A DNA stretch of 64,000 nucleotides from Polytrichum commune. Lineage: Eukaryota > Streptophyta > Polytrichopsida > Polytrichales > Polytrichaceae. Each line of letters starts with the position of its first letter. Position 1 is the stretch's first letter. The notes beneath the pieces are model-generated. The model ran no database searches. It was not told the origin of the DNA and was given only the letters and a program-made list of their open reading frames with translations. This document shows, piece by piece, positions 34,690 to 47,090 of the stretch. The stretch is taken from positions 25,641,666 to 25,705,665 of the forward strand of contig OX485807.1 in the NCBI GenBank assembly GCA_950295325.1, in the 5' to 3' direction. The position numbers and the translations under genes are program-made.

Positions 34690-36060
34690 AAAACTAGGTG
34701 GCAAACTGTCCAACACATGATTTGATAGTAGTTGTCAAACGCTACTCACTTGGTCAGTACTTCAAGAATACCTTTCAAAAAAATATTACACAATGATCCG
34801 ACATAAGAAGCTCTCTTAACTGGAGTAAAGACAAAAGGAACTGGATCTTTTGCTAAAAAGGGACCCAAAAATGTTTTGGAAGATATTTGAAGAAAATAGA
34901 TGATTCGAACTTCTCATTCACGCCACAAGAAGTAGTGGGTTATTGATCAAAATTATACACCTCATGATAAAATATCAATGATCATTTTGTAATGAACACA
35001 CAACTTCCAAATGTTTTTACAGAAGATGAAATATGGGCTATGATGAAAGATGCAACAAATCTCAAAGCAAGAGATATTCATGGGATAAAACTTGACTTTC
35101 TAAAATGTCTGCAAATGATCTATGTGAGCCAATCATAAAGTCATTTAGTCTTATGGCCACAAAAGGTATTCCATCTTCATGGACTACTAACATTATTTGA
35201 ACGATCTTCAAATCCGGCAAAAGAAACTCCTTGGAGAAGCTTTAGAACCATAATCCTAGGAACAATCTTTGGCAAGCTCTCTGACTCCGTTTTTTGAATA
35301 ATAATAAAACATAATGAGTTCATGGGCATAATGGAAAGGGGTCTGAGCAACAGGACAAACAAGTTTCTAGGAAGATCACCATGTTGCTTTGGACCACATC
35401 CTTAAATTATGTACTTTAATTGAGCAAGAAATCTTTGCATGTTGATGTCTTTATTCCTATTTTATTGATTTCAAAACAACTTTCGACCCAATTAAACATG
35501 ACAAGCTTTGGGAAGGCCTCCAAAGATTATGCGTGCTACTTCATTCACAACAAGACAATTTGTGCAAAAGCACAAATTAACAATGAGACACATGGTGAAG
35601 TAATGTCCGATATTGGTGTTAAACAAGGATGGCCCCTTTCCCTCACACTATTCGGCTTGTACATTAAAAAACCTGAAATGCATTAGATAACATCACTAGG
35701 GAATGTTATGTGTTTATTTAACACAATGATTGCCATTCTTCTTTATCCTGATGATGTTGTTTTTCTCTCTAAACCAAGAGCAAGCTTAGAAAGATATTTG
35801 AACCAGCTATATGAGTTTCCCACTTCCTCTAGCCCTGATGTCAATTTGTTTAAGACCAAAATCATGATCATTGGCCGCAACCAAAAAAAAAATTAAACCA
35901 AGAGGCATTTTACTTAGCAAAGAACCACCTTTAGATAACCCATGAATATAAATACCTTAAAATTAAATTAGATTCACATAATTACTTTTAACAATCAAGT
36001 AAAAAGCAATGAATTGTAGGTATGAAAGCTCGGGGGGCACACTTACAATATTTTCCAAAA
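34690..36060 (+). mobile_element. Decayed LINE with reverse transcriptase remnants
   Basis: Pieces in changing frames follow a non-LTR reverse transcriptase in order. NFSFTPQEVVGY and VFTEDEIWAMMKDATNLKAR with DIHGIK lie near 34905-35090. PSSWTTNII and TIFKSG follow near 35175-35220. The frame at 35420-35686 has DIGVKQGWPLSLTLFGLYI, the PLSPTLF region. The frame at 35708-35896 has LLYPDDVVFLSK, where the usual catalytic YADD reads YPDD, then DVNLFKTKIMIIGRN. Stops and frameshifts are many, so it is inactive. An LTR element is excluded by the motif spacing and lack of protease or integrase. Confidence 0.85.
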
Positions 36061-36502
36061 GGGGGTGGAATACAACATAGGGTGGCATTTATTTTCCAAA
36101 AGTCAAAATTATAATAAAGCTACAATTATCAAAGGATGGACTCTGTACCTAATACTTGGGTTAAAGAAACTTAGCCTACTTAGTTATTAGGTGATTTCAA
36201 ATAAAGATGATTAAATGAACAATATTCCCGAGAGAAAAATCAAGAGTTTGTTGATAATTTTTCTAAAGAATGCCAACGAACGCCAAATTGTTCAATAGGC
36301 TTACAGAGACCTTATGATATTTGCTTAGTGAGAATCATTTCTATCCCGTCATTCCAAATAGTGAGATTATTGTCATTCATAACATTCAATATTTCATTGA
36401 TTAAAAGAGACCCTTAGGGAAGGAGGAATGACCTTGTGAAAATCCTAATGGGGGCTCATTTCCACCCCTCTCCCTCATGTGTTGTGTGGCTAACAAAGAT
36501 GT

Positions 36503-37021
36503 GTGACTTTAGTAATTCTTGATTATCTGAGTGTTGCTTCTTCTAGTTCTACTTGTCTATTGGGATTGGACTTAGATTGTGGAGTTTACTTTGTGTCAAG
36601 TCAAAGCACATTGAAGACATCTGCTACAAAGGTTGCAGGAAAGCAAACTAGGGGAAGAGTTGCAACTGCATCTAGTGTGGCAATGATATGGGATGTGGGA
36701 TCCTATTGGATAGGAAGGGTGCAAAAGATGTAAAGGAAAGTTGGATGATGATGGGGGAATATCGCAACAACATGTGGATCTTCTAAACAAAACATCATCC
36801 ACTGGAAAGAAAATTGGGTTAAGTTGCAATATTATGGCCTTATTGTATTGATTTTCTAAAGCTATAGGTCCTTTGAAGTACAAACATGATGCTTAAGACT
36901 CTAAGTGGATAGACGTTGTTTCAATTATATCGACTTTGATAATGACATATCAACCATCCTCCAAGTTGTGTGCATTGGATAACAATGATGTTGAGTGTCT
37001 AACAAAAATTGTTCGTGCTTG
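36503..37021 (+). pseudogene. Decayed C-terminal module of a DUF7869-type transposase
   Basis: The first frame (36503-36733) ends VAMIWDVGSYWIGRVQKM followed by a stop. After frame changes, 36870-37021 reads DSKWIDVVSIISTLIMTYQP and NDVECLTKIVRA. These line up with SWWVGRVQAM and DSKWIDVDCIISTVTMSYN in the element at 55644-56715, and more loosely with PVWVARAL and SWVDTDSIFIAW near the C terminus of the protein at 62531-64000. The flanks to about 37360, and again at about 37900-38010, also resemble the 3' part of the 55644-56715 element, so this is an old, disrupted relative. Its CACGGG ends are no longer recognisable. Confidence 0.5.
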
Positions 37022-37984
37022 AGGTTAAGTTGTGTATGTGTATGCTAGACCTTATTGGTTCATACCTGAATCATTTGTGATTTAGTTTTTACATGACATC
37101 TTATCAATAAATGTATACCAAAAGCAATTTTCATTGCTATATTTTTGTGTATTGGAATCTTGAAATGTGCCTCTCTTATTTCTAGTCTCACTTTGAAAGT
37201 TTTTTTATCTCTTAAGATAAATATATAGTTATGTATATTAAAGCTCTAAAAATTTAAATTCAACATACCATCCCATGAAAAAGGCTTGAATTCCAATATT
37301 ATATAATTATAGGGTCCTTGAAATGTATGCCAAAAAAATTAACCCCCCCCCCCCATGGGGTATGGAAGCCTAGATGGCCATCTTAAGGAACGAAGAAGAA
37401 GTTGCCCAAAAAATTAAGCTAGAATAGTGTGACCAAAGGTATGGCTTATTATAATATTTGTACCTAGAATTTTGAATTCTTAAGAGGTGATATATGATGG
37501 ATAAAATATGCCATATTAGATTATAACTAAGATAAGGTCCTATATAACATAGCCAATTATTTTTTAGATATAATGTTCCATGTGGGATAAACTCTCTTCA
37601 TGCTAATAATGGAGCATTTATGTGTTGTTTGTGCCATTGAGTGTGTAATGCCAACATATTTGAAACCATAGTTATTGAAGTTTCATATTTATGGTTGTTA
37701 GTACAAAAGCAATTGCTATTTGGGTCTCTAAGTTTCTTGGTGCTATTCCTTGATAACGTAGACTTAGTTTTGGCACTCAACTTGTTAGAAATAGCTTTGT
37801 TTATAATCTTTGGATTTCCATTTTTTATTCTTATTCTTATTCTTTATAATAAATTAAGGGGCTAAAAACACCCTTAACCATGAATTAAAACACTATGAAT
37901 TTGATATTTAGGTAAATGAATGGGACATTTAATTTGTCCGTCCATCAAAGTACCCCTTACAATAATGCCCCTCGGTCACATGTG
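37022..37984. other. Non-coding remainder of an old family T relative
   Basis: Parts (37200-37360, 37900-37984) resemble 56440-56690, with a TATATAATTATAGGG phrase and the CCCCTC(G/C)G end region. The section between them is unrelated AT-rich DNA. A poly-C run of 12 is at 37343-37354. Confidence 0.4.
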
Positions 37985-37989
37985 ATATA

Positions 37990-38250
37990 CATCCCTCCAC
38001 AAGGAGTTGGAGTCACACATTGGGAACTCAATCCCATGTATTCAAGGCATTGGTGCTTCCAACTTTCACATATGGTACTGAAATTTGGGAAGGTGACTTG
38101 AAAAGTGCTCAATGGAAGGTTCTCAAGAAGGGCATGAAGACACGTATGATGTCTCTCATCAAAGTACGTTCTTCAATAACCTATCAGATTTTGTTGGCCG
38201 GATTTCGAGAACTTCCATGGAATCATTTGCCCTTAAGCTAACTGTTGGGT
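37990..38250 (+). mobile_element. LINE 3' fragment
   Basis: The frame 38020-38241 reads FKALVLPTFTYGTEIWEGDL, then KKGMKTRMMSLIKVRSS and LLAGFRELPW. It matches the conserved region after the reverse transcriptase of plant LINEs (VLPTFTYGIEIWGGDL). A frame change follows, after which ALKLTVGF and a stop occur. It is likely the same LINE type as 34690-36060 but a separate fragment. Confidence 0.75.
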
Positions 38251-39047
38251 TTTGAGAATGTAGTATTGGGGAGTCTCAAGTCTTTTTTTCAATTGGACCA
38301 ACAAGTCGATATTAGCCTCTATCTCACGGAGGGTACTGGGATGCTACCGCATTCGGCCACTCTAATTCTAAGGAATTAGCCGGTTTTATACCAACATGAT
38401 GTATTTTTAGTCCTATAAGCCTTTCAACTTCCCGGTCTTAAAAAACAATTTCATTCAATAGAGATAGGTTCCTCCCCTATTTGAGAATGTAGTACTAGGT
38501 AGTCTCATGTTTTTCTTTCAAATCAAACCATCAAGTTGATATTAGCCTATATGATATCGCTGACCTGGTGATGAGGGTGTTAAAGGTGTTGATTTTGGGT
38601 GGGATTTTAGCATGCTCTACATTAATGAGATTGTCGGAGAGACGCTTTGGTTTGTTAAGGAACTTTCAAGAGGGTTAGATTTCCCTCGACACACATGGCA
38701 TTTACTGCCACGATAAAGGATTCAATCACAATGGCATTCTCATTCATGACTTGAAGAATTGAGGGAGGGAGTCAGAGACGGTGTTTGCCCAAGGCCGATC
38801 GAATTCTAGACCGTGTCAATTGTGAATAAAGCTTTTGTACAGACAGTCTTGGAAAGCTCAATGCCTGCCTCATGACCTAAAAATTGCCCTACATATGAAT
38901 CTGCGTCGCTCACATGCTACGATTTATACCAACACTCTACAAGGAAGCTTATACAGAGATCGGCGCTCTATACACAGCGACTCCTGAAAATTGTCTGTCC
39001 ACTAAGGTGGATCTCATCTCCTGCAAAACATCTAAAACCATCATCTC
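38251..39047. other. Intergenic stretch and likely 3' untranslated region of the VQ gene
   Basis: A phrase 'GTAGTATTGGGGAGTCTCAAG...GATATTAGCCT' near 38260 recurs near 38490, a small local duplication. The part nearest 39047 is probably VQ-gene 3' untranslated sequence. Confidence 0.4.
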
Positions 39048-40076
39048 TTATACAGGTTGCAGATCGTTGTGAAACCATGAATCGATCTGGCTCAGGGACA
39101 GTGAATCCTCTAGGAAATTGTGGCCAGGGAGTAACGCTTGATCCAGCTGCCCTACTCCTCTCATGTTGTTGTACCCCGAACCCCATGAGGGAGCTGTTGC
39201 TGAAAATTCAGGGGGTGCTGCATTGGTGAGGTCCGTTAGCCTCTGGTTAATTCCGAACTGATCTCCTCCCCCCTCGGTTTTCATCGAGATGAAAGGGAAC
39301 GACGATGACTTGCGTTGCAACTCCTGTAGAAAACCAATGGCCGACTGATTTGCATTAGTACCGTATGGTGAAGACATCGGTACTTCTGGTCTGTCGACCA
39401 AGCTACCATTAGGCATCCCAGGACGTATCGGCTGGGGCCGCACAGCACCCCCGTGATGTTCACCTTTAGCCGCGTGATGACCCGCGGGGATACCAGTCAG
39501 CTTCTGAACCATGTCTCGAAACTCGTTACAGCTTGCTTCGAGAACGGTTGTAGGCACACGACGCGAAGCCCGAGGCCTTCTCTTTGTGGGTTTAGTGCCT
39601 ACAACGCCAAGAGGCTTTGACGATGCGCCACTACTCACTTTACTAGCCACGGATCCGGAGTTGTTGGAGGCTGGCAATAAGGAGCTGCCGGTCTTCTTGC
39701 GGCTGCTCTCATTAATCACACGATGCGACACAGATGACATGGCCGCGGCCGTGCTGTGATGAGGGAGTGTTGTGAGGCATGTCTTCAACGTTTCAACCAA
39801 CTTATTGCTACTACTTGGTGCGTGAGTCGAGCTGGCACATAGGTTTTTCAATACCACATCATCTTGCTTGCTGAGGTTCGTCGTGTCCTGATGGTTTGGT
39901 TGCGCCTCATTGCTCTGGGAGCTTGTTGACCGCAGCGGTGAACTGTGCTGGCTGCCCGAGGACATGGACTCCCATGGCCAGCTGGCCATCCCCGATTCGT
40001 CTAGCACGCTTGTGGGAGACGCTCCTGGACTGTCTGCTTTCCCGGACACAATGTATGACTCGGTAAAATATTGCAT
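39048..40076 (-). CDS. VQ-motif transcriptional cofactor
   Basis: The protein carries FRDMVQKLTG at residues 186-195 (39492-39521), the FxxxVQxLTG motif that defines the plant VQ family, whose members bind WRKY factors and are often MAP-kinase substrates. Just upstream, residues 165-173 KRRPRASRR followed by VPTTVL match the class with a basic patch before the motif. The ends are Ser-rich, with several SP sites typical of MAP-kinase targets. The C terminus SLSLSQIDSWFHNDLQPV is an acidic-hydrophobic tail. I chose the ATG at 40076 (MQYFTESYIV; 342 residues). The frame stays open upstream to 40184, but those residues look like leader sequence. Codons are GC-richer than the neighbouring DNA and the frame is intact, so the gene is probably active in the nucleus. 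Confidence 0.88.
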   Translation of the reverse strand: MQYFTESYIVSGKADSPGASPTSVLDESGMASWPWESMSSGSQHSSPLRSTSSQSNEAQPNHQDTTNLSKQDDVVLKNLCASSTHAPSSSNKLVETLKTCLTTLPHHSTAAAMSSVSHRVINESSRKKTGSSLLPASNNSGSVASKVSSGASSKPLGVVGTKPTKRRPRASRRVPTTVLEASCNEFRDMVQKLTGIPAGHHAAKGEHHGGAVRPQPIRPGMPNGSLVDRPEVPMSSPYGTNANQSAIGFLQELQRKSSSFPFISMKTEGGGDQFGINQRLTDLTNAAPPEFSATAPSWGSGYNNMRGVGQLDQALLPGHNFLEDSLSLSQIDSWFHNDLQPV

Positions 40077-42690
40077 TCTTTCTGATCTCTTGTTGCAGTG
40101 TCTGTTTGTTGTGGTCGAGTTGATGCCTTGCAATTCAATCAAGTGGCTCAAAATCTTGTAGAAAGTGTTCAGAAGAGCAGCCAACTAGCTGGAGGCGATG
40201 CTGCAGTTCACGTCTTTCGTCTGCACATACAAGAAGAGAAAGGTATCAAACACAGTGCCAGAGAAAGGTACTCGACAGGTGCAAGGAGAGGCGTAGTGTG
40301 GCAAAATCAGAGGAGATCGAAATTGGCAAGGTCTGATCCGACTATCGAAGAAAGCAAACAGAATGACCTTACAGAGAAGTTTGAGAAACATAAATATATA
40401 TATGCGTCCGGCATGGAAACTGGAAATCACTAGAATTTGACAAAAATCATTCCGAGGTGTGGCCATTGAGACTACTTGTGGGTCTAAGCTCTAGACTCTA
40501 GAGTGAGTTTTAAGGGTTTTGTTTCTTCCTATCCTGACTACAAAGAAGTATAAGACAGTGGTGTAAGGTAGCATTAAGGCCAGCCAGTTACTGGAGGCTC
40601 CAGATATCCCTGCCGCAGACTCCTTAAATGACCATCGATTCAGCTGGTTTTGGTACGTCCGGAAAACCCAACCGAATGTTGCCTGAGATAGAGAAGGAAA
40701 CCAAATAGAGAAATATATATATATTTATGAATAAGAAGGATTGGTAACCCTAGGCGAATGTTAGGCGAATTTGTTTCCTGGAAGTTTTGCTAAAGAGAAT
40801 ATTGTCTGCACTTGTGACCCGACTGGCTATGGCGATGGATCGCTTGTCACTCTAAAAACTTCGAGCACTTTCCTTAATAGTGGACAAGTTAGGAGAACGA
40901 AGCTACCCTTCTTGCACTGATGTCAATGTCCACATTTCAAAGTTATCTATAGGCAGGATGGCAAGAAGATGAGTCTCTCTATAACGACATAACTACATCT
41001 AAGGTGAAGGAAGAGAGACTCTGCGCCAAGGATTCCTATGCAATTTCGTCAAGGAACATCCTCTTAAATTGCTAATGCACTCTGCAACTCATTTTTCTTA
41101 TAAAGTCCTCAGGAACGAAATTCAACTAAAAGAAAATGGAGTACCCATCTTCATCAACTGTTCGCCAAGCGAGAAAACACTTTCGCAACAAGAAAAATCT
41201 GAAGACAGACAAGACTAGGGAGCGCTGAAGAAATATCTATCTGAGCCTTGAAATCTCTCGCAAATGGAGTGAGCCAATGCGATTCTCAAAACTGCACCAA
41301 TGGATGAAGGAGAAGAATACCTGATTCAACCACGAACGACTGAGATCCTCTGTCTGGCTCCTTCCAATTTCACCAAAATCACAGGAAAGACCTCCACAAC
41401 TCCCGTCGATTGCGTTTCAGGCAAGAGCAATTCTCCACATTGAGGAGCTCTGAGGAGCAATTTCAGGAGAATCCGATACTCTTCCAATCGAAATCAAGCT
41501 TACTCACCCTCACTCGCATTCGCATTTGCACTGCTACAGCTGATCGAAATGAGTAAATAAAAATGTTCGGCCCGGCCGACAGAAGAATTTCACAAGGCGT
41601 GGTGCGGCTCCCTGAAGCTCTTCACTTAAAGCTCTCTTAAAGCTCTTCCTGGAATGGCTTATTACCGAAGGAGCAAGGCGGGATATGGGAGGCAAAGTGG
41701 ATGAAAACAGGGGAGACGAACACAATCCCCACTCCGTTCATCCGGTCTCTGGCAGGCCATGGTCGACGCCTCTCGTGCGGACTCCGTGTTGACCTAGACT
41801 ACCGACAGTCCACGCCCTTCTTCACGATGCTTCAACGACCCAAGGGAACGTGCGGGAACGCTGGAGACTCGTTCTCAGAACTTGGGGAGCGTTGGGAACG
41901 TCTATGGGAACGTGATAACCTCTATTGGGAACTTGGCGGGGTTTTGTAGGGGGTTGGGGAGGATCCTTCTAAGCAACTCGGTGAGAAGGATAGGGGTAGG
42001 CTCCCCTTCCACCTACCTTTGCTAAAACCATGATGACAAGGTTTAATAGTTTCACGGGTTTTTTTTGGTTTTTTTTTTTTTCCGGGCGGGCCATGGGGCA
42101 AGGGGGGGGGGGGTATCATGATGGCGGGGGTTGCTTCCCGGGTATTTCCGGCCGAGAATAGATGTTGTTGTTGTTGTTGTTGTTGTTTGCTCCCCGGATT
42201 CGGTAATGGCGGAAACTCTAAAGTAATTGGAAAGGCCGGCCTAGTGCATGGCATTAAAGGCATTCCAACATATAATATCCGACTAGGTGTGCCGTGACGG
42301 AAAGTGCTCGAAGCATGATGAAGTGGGAAGCCGAGACAATGGATTAGACGAAACCCAAGTCTATGAGACGTGGTAGGGCTAGTAGAGTAGGTTGGGCAAA
42401 CCCCTCCCCCCCCTTGTTTGAAAATAACCATTCAATGAGAATGTAACGTGTTACCAAGCCAAGTTGTGCTATAATATCCTATAGGTTGTTCTATGATGTC
42501 CGAACGACCTATTGAACTCTCGTTAGTAAAATTGAACTCCTGAGTGAGATGTTAATCCATGTTTTACATTCTCCAAACAACCTAGTAGACTTTCAAGAAT
42601 TGAACTCTTGAGTAAAAATATTATTGCATTGCGTAACCATGAATGGTAACATGCACTACTTGGGGTGATCAATGTACTCTTGTAACTGAA
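40077..42690 (-). promoter_or_regulatory. Upstream region of the VQ gene; microsatellite and G tract
   Basis: About the first 1.4 kb upstream is moderately GC-rich and may hold a long 5' leader. No TATA box can be assigned with confidence. A (GTT)n microsatellite lies at 42163-42187 and a run of 12 G at 42102-42113, preceded by long T runs. The frame at 41922-42431 on the minus strand is open largely because of these low-complexity tracts and is not called a gene. Confidence 0.35.
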
Positions 42691-42981
42691 ATCCTTATTT
42701 ACCTTTTAACAAGGCTCGTATGTTCCGAGCTTTTTTTGTCGTGGTTATTGGGTTTGTGTGTGTGTTTGTGTGAGGGGTGGATCACACCGGCCAGTTCTGA
42801 CACCATCCGTCGGCATCTCCGGCTATAATAGTGTGAAAAGTGATGGGCCAACATCTATTTCTTAACATAATCCCATTTCCAAGGTTGGAACCGGACAGAA
42901 AGTTTGGTGTGATCGGGGCATGAGAGAGAGATAAATGGAAGTGGAATGGAAGGCGAGAAAAGTGGACTTGAGTAGAGTAAG

Positions 42982-43378
42982 TACACTACATGTTGTTATT
43001 TGTGTCATATGGTATTGTTTGTCACTACAATGACTCTTCTAAGGACATTTCTTCTTATGAATAAGTTCACAAATATTATAGTGGATGAAAAAAATTGATG
43101 AAATCCATGCCAATTATTGAAGTAAAGTTCGGTGCATTTTCATCCTAAAAACTATGTAATGAAATATGGTCGTGGGTGATTGAATCTTGGATGAAAATCA
43201 CATAGTAAGTGACAGCTTTTACAACATGTTAAATCTATAATGCCCAAATTTGTTTACAAGGAATGAAAAATATTGTTAGGTCTACATTTAGTGTTGGTGG
43301 CACTCCACGGGCAGTTTACAATCAGTATTGAGCAAGACCAACATAATTGGTGACACTAAATACAATATTTAGTGTACT
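42982..43378. mobile_element. Miniature element family N, copy 1
   Basis: The left end GTACACTACATGTTGTTATT and the right end (reversed GTACACTAAATATTGTATTT) are inverted repeats. Interior phrases AAGGACATTTCTTCTTATGA, TTTACAAGGAATGA and TGACACTAAAT recur in the copies at 43498, 46290 and 58235. It has no coding frame. Confidence 0.7.
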
Positions 43379-43497
43379 ACTCCCATGACTTAAAACCTTA
43401 GTTCCCTACAAAGAGGCTCATATGCTCCGACCTCTTATGCATGGTTATTCGGAGTGTGTGTTGAATGGAAGTTGAGAAAAGCGAACTTGAGTAGAGT

Positions 43498-43868
43498 AAC
43501 TACCCCAAATGTTGTATCTAGTGTCATATGGTAATCTTATGTCATTGTGGTTACTTTTCTAAGGACATTTCTTATGAATAACTTTACAAGTATTGCCATG
43601 GATGATTAAAATCTTGATCAAATCCATGCCAAATCTTGCAACAAAATTTGGCATATTTTGCATCCTAGCAACTCCGTAATGGATGATTGAAATTTGGATG
43701 AAATTCCACTCAGTAAGCGACAATATTTGCAATATGTGTATAATGCCCAAATGCCTTTACAAGGAATGACAAACAATGTTAGGCTTACATTCAGTGTTGA
43801 TGACACTGCACTGGTAGTTTACAAGACAAATAAAATTGGTGACATTAACTATAATATTTAGTGTGGTA
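43498..43868. mobile_element. Miniature element family N, copy 2
   Basis: It is similar to copy 1 over its length, and about 80 bases of upstream flank (GAGAAAAGCGAACTTGAGTAG) are shared with copy 1. The two therefore arose by a segmental duplication of element plus flank, not by two insertions. Confidence 0.7.
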
Positions 43869-44559
43869 TCTTTTTCACTTGTATAGTAGAACAGGGTAGG
43901 CAACTCCAGAGTTTCCATGTAGGTTGCTTGCCCACCAGATCCTAATAATAATGGGTCGAAGGTGTTTGCATGCAGTTATGCACAAGCCGCCATCCAACCA
44001 CAGTTTGGTGGTCTGCTAGAAATGCGGAGGGTTGTGGACACGGGCCACTAGACTTTTGTGTGCCCACTAAAGAATCTTTAACCTACAAGTTCCGGTCACC
44101 GAAGGATTACGACCAGTTCGAAAGTCAAGAGAACCAATGATGGTCTAGAACTCCATCATTGGTAACTGGGAAGAGGAGGTTAGTAGTGGGCATAGATTTG
44201 AGAAGATAGGGATAGCTAGGTGGCACATATGAATCCTACCCCATCATATTCCCTCTAGATTTGTGTGGGTTTGTCTTTTATCACACTAGAATATGATGGG
44301 CAAGCACCCTACATGGAAACTCACCCTAGGCCTAATCGTTGAATGATGATGTAAGTTTATAAGCTTATTTACCCCACAATCAAACTTAGTATGTTTAACA
44401 TGTCCATCATGGTTATTTGAGAGAGAGATAGAGGTTTTTATAGTTATTTTCTTATACAGTTGGGCATCCCCATGTTTTTAGGAACTACTTTGTTTATGTA
44501 ACTTTAAAGGTTATTTATCCCTCAAAAGCTCTCTTTTTTGAGACAGGAGGCCAAAGCCC
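43869..44559. other. Intergenic stretch; no gene seen
   Basis: No domain, RNA gene or clear repeat is visible. Confidence 0.4.
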
Positions 44560-47090
44560 AACCTCAAACGCATCAAGAACTAAAGAAGACGCAACCACTT
44601 CAAGGGGAGGCAAGACCCCTCATACGCATCACATGCTACGTAAAGAGTAACAAAGAGCCAAGTAAAAAGAAACATGCCAAGGACAACCCCCAAAGTCACC
44701 CAACCAAAGACCACTCCAAGCCACCAAGTGACCAAAGTGCATGTCAATCTAACCAAAACCACAATTGAGTCTAACAACCCCGTGAATTGCAAACCTCAAG
44801 GAAGGAGCATTCAACCCACCTACCTCCCAAGCCAAGGCGGTGTATTGCCCATGATTTTCCAGTTCCAAGAAACCCTGAGTCCGTGGCGGTGGGTAAGATG
44901 CTATGTGCCCCCCAAGACGAGTCAAATCCCTCAATAACAAAGGGCTTCGCCAGAGGGCATCTCTCAATGCGTTTGAGGGTTTATTTCCAGGCGAGTTTGC
45001 AATAGACAATGTATTCTTACAAAATGAGGTTCTTAAATTTGAGTTCATGCTACGGCTCTTGGTTAAAGACCTTATCATTTTGTTCAATCCAAATAGTCCA
45101 CATGACAAATTCCCAAAGAATATGCCAAATTTCAAACCAAGGTTTGTACTTCTTTTTATGTCATGTCCAAACATGCCATTTTGCCGGTTGAATTCATGGA
45201 ATGGGTGTTGCTAGGCACCGCTAAGCTTAAAACAAAACTGTAAGGCCCACCGTCAAATTCGTTGAGCTTGGATGCAATCCCAAAATCTATGTTTGAGGGT
45301 TCCTCTGGTGAAGGGGAGACAATAGGGGCATTGAATGGAGATGTTGACTAAAATCTTGGCACGCCTTTTGTTAACTACCATTATTTAGTGCCAAATGGAA
45401 CAAATAAAGGCCGCCTCCTTACCAGCTCTTCCTTTGTGCCAATTTGCCAAACACAAGCCCATATGACTTGGTAGGTTTCCAGGGTAAGCCCTTGCCACTT
45501 GTTGAGGACAACCCGATTGGTGAAGTGGAGCGTCAAGAAGGTTCCGGCCTAACTTGCTAGTATAGTCTAGAAATTGCATGGCATCTCTCCAAACCCATCT
45601 ATTTGAGTCCAATTTAAAGGAGGCCTTTTCCATTCAAAAAATGAGACCTCGTGTTTCTTTTGGCATCTCATGGTTTTGGCAATCCTAACTTCATGATATG
45701 CCCCTTCAAATTCACCTTCCAGTTTCTTCCACTCTTGAAGACATTTGGATTGTGGGTCGATCCTAAAACATGGGATTGGGATTGTTACAATCAACCGGGA
45801 TTCTGAATACAATAAGGGTTGAATGCAACTTCATTTTGAGAAGCCACCTACCAGGTTTGAAAGGTGGTCCATAAAACAACCAACTCATGTACCATGTTTG
45901 ACCGTTTCTCTATCCCGTTCAAAAATATCATGCCATACATGCATGACCGAACTTGTGATAAGATCCCAATCCCCTACCTTAGTGTTGAAGAACCTAAATT
46001 TAACTTGGGTGTCCTACCATGGGATGAATTGATTGTGTTCCATGTCCCAAATATCATCCATAGTGCAAAGGTGATTCTTAAAGAGGTATCTAATGTGACA
46101 ATAGGAGAACCTATGTCCATTGAGTTGGATGTTCACTGGACCACCAATACTAGAATGTGAACCACTATAAAAAAACACGAGGTGGCATTTAGACAATTGA
46201 GCTCACCATGTGGTGCCAAGCTTTGGTGATGTGTCCCTAGACATTAGACCCTTAAAAACTTTGGTGTTTAGGGATGGTAGACCAATCCAAACTATACTAA
46301 ATATGATATTTAGTGTGATATGATATTTAATGTCACTATGGTGACTTTCTGGATGACACTTCTTATGAATAAGTTTACAAATACCATCATGGATGATGGA
46401 CGAGTTCATCCATCGGCCAAACCCATACCTTCTCTTGTCAGCAACTTGTGATGAAATATTGTCATGGATGATTGAAACTGAATGAAGAGTCACTTGGTAA
46501 GTGACAATAATTGCAACAATGTAAATCTATAATCCCCCCCCCCCCAAATTTTTTTAAAAAAAATACAAGGAATGACAAATAATCTCGGGTTAACATTTCG
46601 TGTTGGTGACACTATACGGCAGTTTACAATTAGTATTGAACAAGACAATTAGAATTGGTGACACTATACGGCAGTTTACAATAAGTATTGAACAAGACAA
46701 TTAAAATTGGTGACACTAAATGTCATAAATAGTGTAGCTCCCCAACTATTGCCCTGTTGCGGGTTAAATCATGCAAGTCTTTATCTACGGAGGAGTTGGA
46801 TATTGGATTCTCCAAGCTTCATAGTGTAGATGATCCATTTGCATAGGAGGCTACTTTTGACAAGTTTCGGGTCCACAAGACAAGGACCGCCGTCGATTCT
46901 TGTCCTGCAACAGTCATTCCAGGGCACCCTGGTGCAAGCTCTTTGGTCTTTTCCAAACCAAAGGTAACTCATAAGGATGTTGTTGATTTTCTTGGGTGCT
47001 TTCCTTGAGCCTCCCAAGACATAAATGAAGAGCCAAAGTGTGGAGAGCAAAAGTTGGCTAACAAATCCCTCAATCATTTTCATCCTTCAA
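44560..47090 (-). mobile_element. Decayed L1-type LINE, split by a miniature element
   Basis: Minus-strand frames follow the C-terminal half of a plant L1-like ORF2. The frame 46781-47083 has MSYLWFGKDQRACTRVPWND, GGPCLVDPKLVKSSLLCKWI and LGESNIQLLRR, the conserved region after the reverse transcriptase. The frame 45385-45633 has WRDAMQFLDYTSKLGRNLL and KEAAFICSIWH. The end part (44580-45174), in another frame, includes WTIWIEQNDKVFNQEP, a typical last conserved block. Stops and shifts are frequent. A family N element occupies 46290-46735. The catalytic domain lies outside or is lost. Confidence 0.8.
46290..46735. mobile_element. Miniature element family N, copy 3, with an internal duplication
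   Basis: It starts at a CTAAATATGATATTTAGTG palindrome and ends GACACTAAATGTCATAAATAG. The phrase TGACACTATACGGCAGTTTAC occurs twice 59 bases apart near its right end, a local tandem duplication. It interrupts the L1-type relic. Confidence 0.7.

Noticed and set aside
41922-42431. 169-codon open frame, minus strand, with poly-Q and poly-P/K runs
   Set aside because: The runs come from a GTT microsatellite, G tract and T tracts; the remainder has no recognisable domain.
44538-45214. Several plus-strand frames over the LINE region
   Set aside because: They are antisense to the minus-strand LINE relic.
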